A stretch of 64,000 nucleotides of DNA. It comes from Actinoplanes italicus (GTDB lineage: Bacteria > Actinomycetota > Actinomycetes > Mycobacteriales > Micromonosporaceae). Of the stretch, positions 1 to 7,399 are shown in pieces. The DNA is taken from the NCBI RefSeq assembly GCF_003001815.1, contig NZ_PVMZ01000005.1:1-64000 (forward strand). Direction: 5' to 3'. A program made the position numbers and the translations under genes. The first letter of the stretch is position 1; each line of letters begins with the position of its first letter. The notes beneath the pieces are model-generated. The model worked only from the letters and a program-made list of their open reading frames with translations, searched no databases and was not told the DNA's origin.

Positions 1-83
1 CCGCCGTGCCCAATCAGGACCAGTGGACGGGGACCGGAGCCTTCGGCGGGCGTCCAGAGCACTCCAGGGATGTCGCCGACCAT
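1..83 (-). CDS. alpha/beta hydrolase, N-terminal fragment (runs off window)
   Basis: Reading leftwards from an ATG at 83-81, 27 codons are visible before the window ends. They read as the beginning of an alpha/beta hydrolase of the dienelactone-hydrolase-like type: an opening strand (GDIPGVLWTP), then RPLVLIGHGG, where the HGG sequence matches the usual oxyanion-hole position after the first core strand. An in-frame stop lies just upstream (tga at about 107-105), so the start is well constrained. The nucleophile and the rest of the fold are outside the window. It lies directly downstream of a decayed hydrolase on the same strand. Substrate unknown. Confidence 0.6.
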   Translation of the reverse strand, partial: MVGDIPGVLWTPAEGSGPRPLVLIGHG

Positions 84-101
84 GAAGAGCTGTTCGCTTG
101 C

Positions 102-599
102 TCAACGCCCACACAAACCCGAGTAGTCGCGCATGCGTTCGACGTCCGGCCTCGTTCCTCCGGTGTGGGAAGCGCGGTCAGGACGGGCACGCTGCCGACC
201 GAGTCGGTGAAGCCCGACGGGTCGAGGTTCGCGCTGATGGCGGTCACTGATCGCACCCGCCGCGGGTGTTCGAGGGCGAGCGGGAGCCCGATGATCGCAC
301 CGTCGCTGTAGCCGGCCACGTGCGCGGACCCCAGGCCGACGGCGTCGAGACAGGCCAGGGTGTCGGCGAGGCCGCGGGCGTAGCCGTACTCCCCCTCGAT
401 GTCTGCGGACCGGCTGTGGCCGGCCCGTTCGAAGGCGTGCACCCGGTGGCTCGTCACAAGGGCGTCGGACTGCGCCCGCAGCGACTCCAGCGAGCAGAAG
501 CCGCCGTGCGGGAGAAGGACCGGCTCGCCGTCGCCGTCGATCTCCGAGTAGAGGCCGGCGTCGCCGATCCGCAGGTGACCCGTCTGCCCACGCCACCAT
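102..599 (-). pseudogene. decayed alpha/beta hydrolase
   Basis: Two frames must be joined to make a recognisable protein. Positions about 599 down to 175 encode LRIGDAGLYSEIDGDGEPVLL, then the core hydrolase segment with the nucleophile elbow GYSDG and the following helix ALEHPRRVRSVTAISANLDP. Near 175-140 the sense passes to another frame (VERMRDYSG), which stops at 102. The acid and histidine part of the catalytic triad, normally another 80-100 residues, is missing. No good ATG/GTG lies at the expected start near 600; the only in-frame start is a GTG at 457, inside the fold. I read this as a truncated, frameshifted remnant. A sequencing error would explain the shift but not the lost C-terminus. 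Confidence 0.5.
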
Positions 600-734
600 T
601 TTCGATCACCGACGCGGCAGCGGCCTGACCGGGTGAAGGTTCAGAGGATCATGGATGTCGGTGGCGGTGTGGTTCTGGCGGGGTAGGGCGGTCCCGATCC
701 CGGCGTGCGGCGCCGGCGGGATGTCGGCGATGCT

Positions 735-1580
735 GTGAGCGTGGAGTACGTGTCCCGAGTGCCGCGACCGCCGCTGGACGGGCTGATCGACGACCTCTAC
801 TACCTGGAGGGCACACCGCCGTACGCCCGGCTGATGCTGCCGGCGAGTCCGGCGGCGTGGCTCATCGTCAACCTCGGCGCGCCGTTTCACATCCGCGGCG
901 GCACCGACGTCGCGGCGGCCGAGTACGCCGACGGCTGCGTGGTCACGACGCCCACCCGTGCACTGGAGTTCGGCTACCCGGTCCCGACCCGGTCCGTCGG
1001 CGTGCACTTCAAACCGTGGGGGCCGGCGGCGTTCCTGCCGATGCCCGCGGCCGAGCTGTGCGACCGGCCGGTGACGCTGGAACAGGTCTGGGGCCGGCCC
1101 ACCGTCGCCGAGCTTCGGGAGCGGCTGGCCGGCGCGGACCGGCCGGCCGACATGCTGACGTTGCTCGAGGAGGAGCTGACGCGGCGGCTGGGCGAGACCG
1201 CCGGCCTGGGGCTGGTCCGCCATACGAGCAGCATCATCACGGCGACCGGCGGGGCCGTGGCGATCGGCGATCTGGTGACGGCGGCCGGTGTCAGCAGCAC
1301 CCATCTGGCACAGCGGTTCAAGGAGCTCATCGGCGTCACGCCCAAGCGGCTGGCACGCTCACACCGCTTCGCCGCCACCATGCTCGCGGTCGACCCCGCC
1401 GGACCGATCGACTGGAGCGAGCTCGCCAGTGGCGCGGGCTACTTCGACCAGGCCCACTTCGGCCACGACTTCCGGGCGTTCACCGGACTCACGCCGACCC
1501 GGTACGTCGAGGAGCGGCGCCGGTTCCTGCGCGAGCATCCCGGTCACGTGCTGGACGGCTGGCCACTGCCGGCCGATTGA
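735..1580 (+). CDS. AraC-family transcriptional regulator
   Basis: About 281 residues. The first 150 form an uncharacterised sensor region of the type often found in actinobacterial AraC proteins (PPLDGLIDDLYYLEGTPP..., VGVHFKPWGPAAFL). The C-terminal 100 residues are a two-helix-turn-helix AraC domain: AIGDLVTAAGVSSTHLAQRFKEL as first HTH, and SGAGYFDQAHFGHDFRAFTGLTPTRY as the second HTH with the family's signature end. An upstream GTG at 705 is possible, but the GTG at 735 gives a protein starting close to the conserved region. The next gene, a RibD/DHFR-like reductase 65 bp downstream on the same strand, is a likely co-transcribed target. Effector unknown. Confidence 0.85.
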   Translation: MSVEYVSRVPRPPLDGLIDDLYYLEGTPPYARLMLPASPAAWLIVNLGAPFHIRGGTDVAAAEYADGCVVTTPTRALEFGYPVPTRSVGVHFKPWGPAAFLPMPAAELCDRPVTLEQVWGRPTVAELRERLAGADRPADMLTLLEEELTRRLGETAGLGLVRHTSSIITATGGAVAIGDLVTAAGVSSTHLAQRFKELIGVTPKRLARSHRFAATMLAVDPAGPIDWSELASGAGYFDQAHFGHDFRAFTGLTPTRYVEERRRFLREHPGHVLDGWPLPAD

Positions 1581-1645
1581 TTTCCTACAAGAGCGGCAGC
1601 CCACGACACGCTAATTTGAGGCGTTGCCAAGCAGAGGAGAGCCCC

Positions 1646-2227
1646 GTGGGCAAGGTCGTCATGTACAGCACGGTGTCCGTGGACGGCTTCATCGCCGACG
1701 AGAACGACCAGCCCGGACCGCTGTTCGACTGGTTGACCGGCGGTGACGTCCCGCTGGACGACAGCGGCTTCGTGAAGGTGTCGCAGGTCTCCTACGACCA
1801 CACCCGGCCGTACTGGGACCAGATCGGGGTGACGATCGTCGGCCGGCACGTCTTCGACCTGACGGACGGCTGGGACGGGAAGCCGCCGAGCGGGGTCGAC
1901 CACGTGGTCGTCGTGACGCACCGGCCCGCGCCGGAGGGCTGGGACCCCGGAGCGCCGTTCCACTTCGTCGAGGGCGTCGAGGCGGCCGTGGCCAGGGCGC
2001 AGGAACTCGCGGGTGACCGCGTCGTCGAGGTCGCCGCCGGTGACGTCGGTGGCCAGGTGCTCGCCGCGGGCCTGGTCGACGAGGTACGCATGGACGTCGC
2101 GCCCGTCGTGCTGGGCTCCGGCAAACGCTTCTTCGGTCCGGTCGGCGGGCAGCACCTGCTGGAGGATCCGGAGGTGGTGATCCGGGGCGACCGGGTGCTG
2201 CACCTGATCTATCGGGTACGCCGCTGA
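1646..2227 (+). CDS. dihydrofolate reductase family (RibD C-terminal domain) protein
   Basis: 193 residues, one RibD-C/DHFR-like domain. It begins GKVVMYSTVSVDGFIADENDQPG, the typical first strand plus the S(V/L)DG(F/Y)IA motif, and ends with the VLGSGKRFFG segment and a final HLIYRVRR strand. Proteins of this family are NAD(P)H-dependent reductases; this short stand-alone form is common in actinomycetes and rarely has a known substrate. The start is the GTG at 1646 because GAGGAGA sits 6-12 bp upstream. The longer in-frame reading from 857 merely overlaps the AraC gene in another frame. A strong inverted repeat (2226-2261) closes the unit. Confidence 0.85.
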   Translation: MGKVVMYSTVSVDGFIADENDQPGPLFDWLTGGDVPLDDSGFVKVSQVSYDHTRPYWDQIGVTIVGRHVFDLTDGWDGKPPSGVDHVVVVTHRPAPEGWDPGAPFHFVEGVEAAVARAQELAGDRVVEVAAGDVGGQVLAAGLVDEVRMDVAPVVLGSGKRFFGPVGGQHLLEDPEVVIRGDRVLHLIYRVRR

Positions 2228-2261
2228 CCGGGACCACCGGCGGGGGCGGGCGGTCCCGGTC
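2226..2261. terminator. bidirectional hairpin terminator
   Basis: Perfect 10-bp inverted repeat GACCGGGACC...GGTCCCGGTC with a 16-base loop. It starts within the stop codon of the DHFR-like gene and lies 10 bp from the end of the convergent lamin-tail gene. There is no T-tract, as is common in actinomycetes. Confidence 0.6.
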
Positions 2262-2270
2262 GGCGTGGGG

Positions 2271-2723
2271 TCAGCAGGCGATGCGCGTACGCCCGGACTT
2301 GTTGCCCCACTTGCAGGTGTCGTGGGTCTTGCCGGCCTTCGTCCGCAGGGTGGCGGTGTCGCCGGTGTTGTTCCAGACGTAGTTGCCGGAGCCCCAGTAC
2401 AGGTGGGTCTTCGAGTTGGTGCCCTTGCCGGTGTGCAGGTAGACCTTGCCGCCCTTGCCGGCGATGGTGACGTTGCCGATGGTGTAGGTCTTCGACTTGT
2501 CGATGATCTTCCAGCCGGACAGGTTCACCGCCGTGGAGCCGGTGTTGACCAGCGCGATCCACTCCGCGTTCAGCGAGGTGTTCGAGCGGGTGTCCTTGCC
2601 GGGCGAGTCGTACTGGGTGGAGTGGAACCGCAGGGCGGGCGCGGCCTGGGCGGGCGCGGCGGCGACGAGGGTGCCGGCGGCGATGGCCAGGGCGCTGATC
2701 GTCCCCAGCATGGTGCGACGCAT
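2271..2723 (-). CDS. secreted lamin tail domain (LTD) protein
   Basis: 150 residues. Residues 1-27 are a Sec signal peptide (RR, a hydrophobic core LGTISALAIAAGTLVAA, and AQA-A as cleavage site). The rest is one lamin-tail domain: FHSTQYDSPGKD, EWIALVNTGSTAVNLSGWKI, then YWGSGNYVWNNTGDTATLR and a final DTCKWG strand. LTDs are immunoglobulin-like folds that in bacteria decorate secreted proteins and probably mediate extracellular attachment or protein contact. Two cysteines near the end (DTCKWG and the final C) may pair. Single-gene unit, divergent from the moxR operon, sharing a 288-bp intergenic region with it. Confidence 0.85.
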   Translation of the reverse strand: MRRTMLGTISALAIAAGTLVAAAPAQAAPALRFHSTQYDSPGKDTRSNTSLNAEWIALVNTGSTAVNLSGWKIIDKSKTYTIGNVTIAGKGGKVYLHTGKGTNSKTHLYWGSGNYVWNNTGDTATLRTKAGKTHDTCKWGNKSGRTRIAC

Positions 2724-3011
2724 GTGTGTGGGTCTCCTTGTTTCTCGGTGGGAGACAAGGATTCTTTCGCCTGCTCAGGCCGGATGGGGCCGGATCGGTT
2801 CGAGTGTCCGGTCAAGATCGTCAGCCACCCGGCGGCGATCGGCACACGATCGGCCGACCCCGGCCCGCCTGCGGGCCCGCTGGGTGGTGACGGGCTTCTC
2901 TTCGGCTCGCTTTCGGTGCCGGCTGGTGTTCTGGTCACCTCGGGCGCCCGGTGATTCTCCCCCCTCGAAGGCCGGGCGCCCGCCCGTACCGGCACGGCCG
3001 TGAGGATTTCG

Positions 3012-3980
3012 ATGACTGACACGCAACTGCTGGAACAGACGCTGTTCGAGGTCAAGAAGGTGATCGTCGGGCAGGACCGGCTGGTGGAGCGGCTGATGAC
3101 CGCGCTGCTGGCCGGCGGGCACTGCCTGCTGGAGGGTGTGCCGGGTGTGGCCAAGACGCTGGCCGCGGAGACGCTCGCGATCGCGGTGGGCGGCACGTTC
3201 CACCGCATTCAGTTCACGCCGGACCTGGTGCCGTCGGACATCCTCGGCACCCGTATCTACCGGGCCAGCCGGGAGAGCTTCGACGTGGAACTGGGGCCGG
3301 TGATGGCGAACCTGGTGCTGGCCGACGAGATCAACCGGGCGCCGGCGAAGGTGCAGTCGGCGCTGCTGGAGGTGATGGCCGAGGGGCACGTCTCGATCGG
3401 CGGGCGCACCCATCCGGTGCCGCGGCCGTTCCTGGTGCTGGCCACTCAGAACCCGATCGAGAGTGAAGGTGTCTACCAGTTGCCGGAGGCGCAACGCGAC
3501 CGGTTCCTGATGCGGGTGGTCGTCGGCTACCCGAGTGAGCAGGACGAGCTGGGGATCCTCTATCGGATGGGCGGCGTACGGCCACACGCGTCACCGGTCC
3601 TCGACCCCGACCGGCTGATCGCGCTGCAGGAGCGCGCCCGCGACGTGTTCGTGCACCACGCCCTCGCCGAGTACGTGGTCCGCCTGGTCGTGGCGACCCG
3701 CGACCCGGCCCTGTCCGGTCAGCTCGCCTACGGCGCGAGCCCGCGGGCCACGCTCGGGCTGGTCGCGGCCGCCCGTGCCCTGGCCCTGCTGCGCGGCCGC
3801 GACTACGTACTGCCCGCCGACGTGATCGACATCGCGCCGGACGTGCTGGCGCACCGGCTGGTGCTCAGCTTCGACGCCGTCGCCGACGGCGTGTCCCCGG
3901 AGAGCGTCGTGCAGCGGGTCCTGCAGGACGTGCCACCGCCGGTGATCGCACCGGCCCAGGAGGAGGCGATGGCGGCGTGA
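3012..3980 (+). CDS. MoxR-family AAA+ ATPase
   Basis: 322 residues. Walker A GVPGVAKT (about residues 42-49), Walker B LVLADEINRA (101-110), then the MoxR-typical ATQNPIESEGVYQLPEAQRDRF and a C-terminal lid (SPRATLGLVAAARALALLRGR). MoxR ATPases act as chaperones that assemble or activate partner proteins with VWA domains. ATG 3012 is preferred over GTG 3000 because GAGG sits 7 bp before it. First gene of a tight operon: its TGA overlaps the GTG of the DUF58 gene by 4 bases, and a VWA gene follows, the classic MoxR-DUF58-VWA arrangement. Confidence 0.95.
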   Translation: MTDTQLLEQTLFEVKKVIVGQDRLVERLMTALLAGGHCLLEGVPGVAKTLAAETLAIAVGGTFHRIQFTPDLVPSDILGTRIYRASRESFDVELGPVMANLVLADEINRAPAKVQSALLEVMAEGHVSIGGRTHPVPRPFLVLATQNPIESEGVYQLPEAQRDRFLMRVVVGYPSEQDELGILYRMGGVRPHASPVLDPDRLIALQERARDVFVHHALAEYVVRLVVATRDPALSGQLAYGASPRATLGLVAAARALALLRGRDYVLPADVIDIAPDVLAHRLVLSFDAVADGVSPESVVQRVLQDVPPPVIAPAQEEAMAA

Positions 3981-4942
3981 ACGAGGGTGCGTCGATCAAC
4001 GAACTGGCGCCGCACCGGCGGCTGCGCCGTCTGGAACTGATGATCACCCGGCGCCTCGACGGGCTGCTGCACGGCGACCACCTGGGGCTGCTGCCCGGCA
4101 TCGGCAGCGAGCCGGCCGGCAGCCGCGAGTACCGGGCCGGTGAGGACGAGGTCCGGCGGATGGACTGGTCGGTCACCGCCCGGACCACCGTGCCGCACGT
4201 GCGGACCGTCGACGCCGACCGGGAACTGGCCACCTGGGTGCTGGTCGACGCCAGCGCCAGCATGGACTTCGGCACGGCCGAGTTCGAGAAACGCGAACTC
4301 GCGGTCGCCGCCGTCGCCGCGGTCGGGTTCCTCACCGCGGGCTCCGGCAACCGGCTCGGCGCACACGTGGTCGCGCCCGACGGGGTCCGCAAATATCCGG
4401 CACGCGGAGGGCGTACCCACATCCTGGGTTTGTTGAAAGCCCTGCTGGAGGCGCCCCGGGCGACGCCGGCCACCGCCGATGTCGCGCTCGCCGACGCCGT
4501 CGACGCTCTCGCCCGGGGGGTGCCGCGCCGCGGGCTCATGGTGGTGGTCTCCGACTTCCTCGACGGACTCGACTCCGACGGTCTCGGACCGGAGGCACCA
4601 CGGTGGGAGCAGCCACTGCGCCGGCTGGCGGCACGGCATCAGGTGCTGGCCGTGCAGGTGGGCGATCCGCGCGAGCGGGAACTGCCGGACGTGGGACTGC
4701 TGACGCTGGTCGACCCGGAGACCGGACGGCGGCGGGAGGTGCCGACGGCGAGCCGGAAACTCCGGGAGCGGTACGCGGACGCGGCGCGCCGCCAGCAGGA
4801 GGCCATCACCGCCGCACTGCGCCGGGCCGGGGCCGCACACCTGCGGCTGAGCACGGACCGTGACTGGGTGGCCGACATCGTGCGCCACGTGCACGCCCAG
4901 CGTCGCCTGGCACGGGCCCACCGCAAGGGGGTGACCGCGTGA
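3977..4942 (+). CDS. DUF58 domain protein (MoxR partner)
   Basis: 321 residues. It contains the DUF58 core GSREYRAGEDEVRRMDWSVTART followed by a VWA-like fold beginning WVLVDASASMDFGTAEFEKRE, where DASAS takes the place of the metal-ion site DxSxS. No transmembrane helix or signal peptide is seen, so it is cytoplasmic. The GTG start overlaps the moxR stop (GTGA), and the stop overlaps the GTG of the following VWA gene, so translation is probably coupled. In characterised relatives this protein couples the MoxR ATPase to a membrane VWA protein in envelope or stress functions; the exact role here is inferred from context. Confidence 0.92.
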   Translation: MNEGASINELAPHRRLRRLELMITRRLDGLLHGDHLGLLPGIGSEPAGSREYRAGEDEVRRMDWSVTARTTVPHVRTVDADRELATWVLVDASASMDFGTAEFEKRELAVAAVAAVGFLTAGSGNRLGAHVVAPDGVRKYPARGGRTHILGLLKALLEAPRATPATADVALADAVDALARGVPRRGLMVVVSDFLDGLDSDGLGPEAPRWEQPLRRLAARHQVLAVQVGDPRERELPDVGLLTLVDPETGRRREVPTASRKLRERYADAARRQQEAITAALRRAGAAHLRLSTDRDWVADIVRHVHAQRRLARAHRKGVTA

Positions 4943-5889
4943 CGTGGCTGTCGCCGGAGCGGTTGTGGCTGCTCGCGGCAGTCGCCGCCCTCGCCGGCGC
5001 GTACGTGCTGGCCCAGCGCCGCCGCAGCCGGTACGCCGTCCGGTTCACCAACCTCAAACTGCTGGACCGGGTGGCACCGAAGCGGCCCGGCTGGCGCCGG
5101 CACGTACCCGCCGGGCTGTTCCTGGCCATGCTGGCCCTGCTGGTCGCCGGTTTCGCCCGCCCGCAGGCCGAGGTCCAGGTGCCCCGGGAACGCGCCACCG
5201 TGCTGGTCGCGGTGGATGTCTCCCGGTCCATGCTGGCCGCCGACGTCGCCCCGGACCGGCTCACGGCTGCGAAGGCCGCGGCCCGCGAGTTCGTGGCCGG
5301 GCTGCCCGAGGAGTTCAACGTCGGACTGGTCGGGTTCGCGGGTTCCGCGTCGGTGTTCGTGCCGCCGACCGTCGACCGGGCCGCCGTCGGCACCGGCATC
5401 GACCGGCTCTCCGAAGGCGCCGCCGGGCTGTCCGGCACCGCGATCGGTGACGCGATCGCCACGTCGCTCGGCTCGATCCGCAGCCTCGACGCGACCGCCG
5501 GCGAGGACATCCCGCCGGCCCGGGTGGTGGTGCTGTCCGACGGCGCCAACACCTCCGGGCAGGACCCGGGCGAGGCCGCCCGGCTCGCCGTCGAGGCGGC
5601 GGTACCGGTCGACTCGATCTCGTTCGGGACACCCACCGGGGTTCTCGGCGGCGGTCAGGCCGTACCGGTCGACGGGCAGACTCTGCAGGCCGTCGCCGAG
5701 GCCACCGGCGGCAACTACTTCGAGGCTGCCAGCGCCGACGAGCTGCGGGCCGCGTACGCCGACATCGGCAGCTCCGTCGGGTACCGGACCGAGATCCAGG
5801 ACGTCTCCGCCCGGTTCATCGGCGGCGGGCTCGTGCTGGCCGTACTCGCCGCCCTGTTCTCCCTGCTCTGGTTCGCCCGCCTGCCGTAG
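4939..5889 (+). CDS. membrane VWA domain protein (BatA-like)
   Basis: 316 residues. N-terminal membrane segment (residues 4-22), basic stretch, second membrane helix (about 56-73), a VWA domain starting VLVAVDVSRSMLAADVAPDRL with an intact MIDAS (DVSRS, then T and D at AGLSGTAIGDAI and VVVLSDGAN), and a C-terminal transmembrane helix (FIGGGLVLAVLAALFSLLWF). This is the BatA/aerotolerance-operon layout: a MIDAS domain facing outside, held by flanking helices. Only one VWA protein is present, whereas many related operons have two. It starts inside the DUF58 stop and ends 12 bp before the protease gene. Confidence 0.92.
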   Translation: MTWLSPERLWLLAAVAALAGAYVLAQRRRSRYAVRFTNLKLLDRVAPKRPGWRRHVPAGLFLAMLALLVAGFARPQAEVQVPRERATVLVAVDVSRSMLAADVAPDRLTAAKAAAREFVAGLPEEFNVGLVGFAGSASVFVPPTVDRAAVGTGIDRLSEGAAGLSGTAIGDAIATSLGSIRSLDATAGEDIPPARVVVLSDGANTSGQDPGEAARLAVEAAVPVDSISFGTPTGVLGGGQAVPVDGQTLQAVAEATGGNYFEAASADELRAAYADIGSSVGYRTEIQDVSARFIGGGLVLAVLAALFSLLWFARLP

Positions 5890-5901
5890 AAGGGACCCGC
5901 A

Positions 5902-6711
5902 TTGACCACCATCGGACTCGGCACCCCTCGGGGGCCGGAATTCGTGTCCCCGGTTCCCGGCCACCCGGCCCCGGCGGCCCCTCTCCCCCGCGCCGCACGA
6001 CGATGGCCGGTCGCCGTCATCCTGCTCAGCGGGCTCACGGGGCTCGCCGGTGCCGGCGGCTACATGCTCGGACACGGCGACACCGAGCCGGCACCGGTGA
6101 TCGGCAGCTCCCCCGGCCTGGTCGCCGCCGCCGCGCGTGCACTGCCCGGTGTCGTGTCGGTGCAGGTCCGCACCGGCTCCGGCGGGGCGTCCGGGTCGGG
6201 TTTCGTCTTCGACGACCGCGGCCACATCGTCACCAACAACCACGTCGTGGCCGGCAACGGCTCGGTCAGCGTCGTCGGCGCCGACGGCCGCCGCCTGGTC
6301 GCCGAGGTCGTCGGCACCGACCCGGCCAGCGACATCGCGGTCCTGCGGGTGCCGTCCTCGGCGGCCCTGCAACCCCTGACGGCGGCCGATCCCGCGACCA
6401 CCCGCGTCGGCGAGCCGGTCCTGGCCGTCGGATCGCCGCTCGGGCTGTCCGGGACGGTGACCGCCGGGATCATCAGCGCGCTCGACCGGGAGGTACGCCT
6501 CGGCGGCAGCGCCCGCCAGACCGCCGTGCAGACCGACGCCTCGATCAACCCCGGCAACTCCGGCGGCCCGCTGGTCAACGCGCGTGGTGAGGTCGTCGGC
6601 GTCAACACGGCGATCGCCACGCTGGAGGGCGGCGGCAGCATCGGCATCGGGTTCGCGGTGCCGATCGACCGGGCCGGGCGGGTGGCCGCCGGCATCATCG
6701 GGCGTGGATAG
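5902..6711 (+). CDS. membrane-anchored S1C (HtrA-type) serine protease without PDZ
   Basis: 269 residues: about 35 cytoplasmic residues, one transmembrane helix (PVAVILLSGLTGLAGAGGYML), then a trypsin-like protease domain. The triad is visible: His in VTNNHVVAGN, Asp in DPASDIAVLRV, and Ser in NPGNSGGPLVN. The protein ends just after the protease fold (GIGFAVPIDRAGRVAAGIIG), so the PDZ domain of normal HtrA/DegP proteins is absent. TTG start at 5902, 12 bp after the VWA gene; a two-component system follows only 7 bp after the stop. The setting suggests an envelope-stress protease co-expressed with, and perhaps feeding, the downstream sensor kinase. Confidence 0.9.
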   Translation: MTTIGLGTPRGPEFVSPVPGHPAPAAPLPRAARRWPVAVILLSGLTGLAGAGGYMLGHGDTEPAPVIGSSPGLVAAAARALPGVVSVQVRTGSGGASGSGFVFDDRGHIVTNNHVVAGNGSVSVVGADGRRLVAEVVGTDPASDIAVLRVPSSAALQPLTAADPATTRVGEPVLAVGSPLGLSGTVTAGIISALDREVRLGGSARQTAVQTDASINPGNSGGPLVNARGEVVGVNTAIATLEGGGSIGIGFAVPIDRAGRVAAGIIGRG

Positions 6712-6718
6712 TCGACAG

Positions 6719-7399
6719 ATGCGGCTGCTGGTGGTGGAGGACGAAGAAGACCTGGCCGAAGGGCTGCGGGTGGGTCTGGCACGCAACGGTTACGCCGTCG
6801 ACGTGGCCGGGGACACGACCCAGGCGTACGACCGGCTCACGGTCAACGAGTACGACCTGCTGCTGCTCGACATCAACCTGCCCGACGGCGACGGGTTCAC
6901 GCTGTGCCGGGCGCTGCGCGACGGCGAGTTCACGACCCCGGGCGACACGGAACCGCGGGTACTGATGCTCACGGCCCGCGGCACCCTCGACGACCGGGTG
7001 CGCGGTCTCGACGGCGGCGCCGACGACTACCTGGTCAAGCCGTTCCATCTGGCCGAGTTGCTGGCCCGGATCCGGGCACTGCTGCGCCGCGACTCCGGCG
7101 GCGGCACCGCTGTCCTGACCGTCGGCGGCCTGGCGCTCGACACCGCCCGGCACACGGCAGCCGCCGGCGGGGTGCCGCTGGCGCTGACGCCGAAGGAGTT
7201 CGGCGTGCTGGAGTACCTGATGCGCCGGCCCGGCCATGTGGTGTCCAGCGAGGAGCTGCTGGAACACGTGTGGGACGCCAACGCCGACCCGTTCACCCAG
7301 ACCGTGCGGGTGACCGTCGGCACGCTGCGGCGCAAACTCGGCGGCGGATCGATCGAGACGGTCGTCGGGCGCGGGTACCGGCTGCGGGAGCCGGCGTGA
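6719..7399 (+). CDS. OmpR/PhoB-family response regulator
   Basis: 226 residues. Receiver domain with the acidic pocket EDEE (7-10), phosphoacceptor Asp51 in LLLDINLPDGDG, Thr in MLTARG and Lys in DYLVKPF. The C-terminal winged helix has LTPKEFGVLEYLMRRPGHVVSSEELLEHVW and TVRVTVGTLRRKLG, typical of OmpR-type DNA binding. The ATG at 6719 is 8 bp after the protease stop; the longer in-frame upstream reading lies inside the protease gene. The stop overlaps the histidine kinase GTG by 4 bases. Likely cognate pair, in the same operon as MoxR-DUF58-VWA-protease. Confidence 0.95.
   Translation: MRLLVVEDEEDLAEGLRVGLARNGYAVDVAGDTTQAYDRLTVNEYDLLLLDINLPDGDGFTLCRALRDGEFTTPGDTEPRVLMLTARGTLDDRVRGLDGGADDYLVKPFHLAELLARIRALLRRDSGGGTAVLTVGGLALDTARHTAAAGGVPLALTPKEFGVLEYLMRRPGHVVSSEELLEHVWDANADPFTQTVRVTVGTLRRKLGGGSIETVVGRGYRLREPA

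Noticed and set aside
857..1645. N-terminal extension of the DHFR-like protein
   Set aside because: It lies in another frame of the AraC gene and reads as Arg/Gly-rich; a good GTG with ribosome site exists at 1646.
2236..2261. GGGAC/GGTCCC repeats at 2226-2261 as a DosR-like box outside the island
   Set aside because: The spacing between half-sites is 16 bases, and the place between two convergent stops is that of a terminator.
4639..6786. 715-codon open frame on the minus strand opposite the VWA and protease genes
   Set aside because: Low-complexity Gly/Asp/Arg/Gln composition typical of antisense frames in GC-rich genes; the plus-strand genes have full domains and coupled starts.
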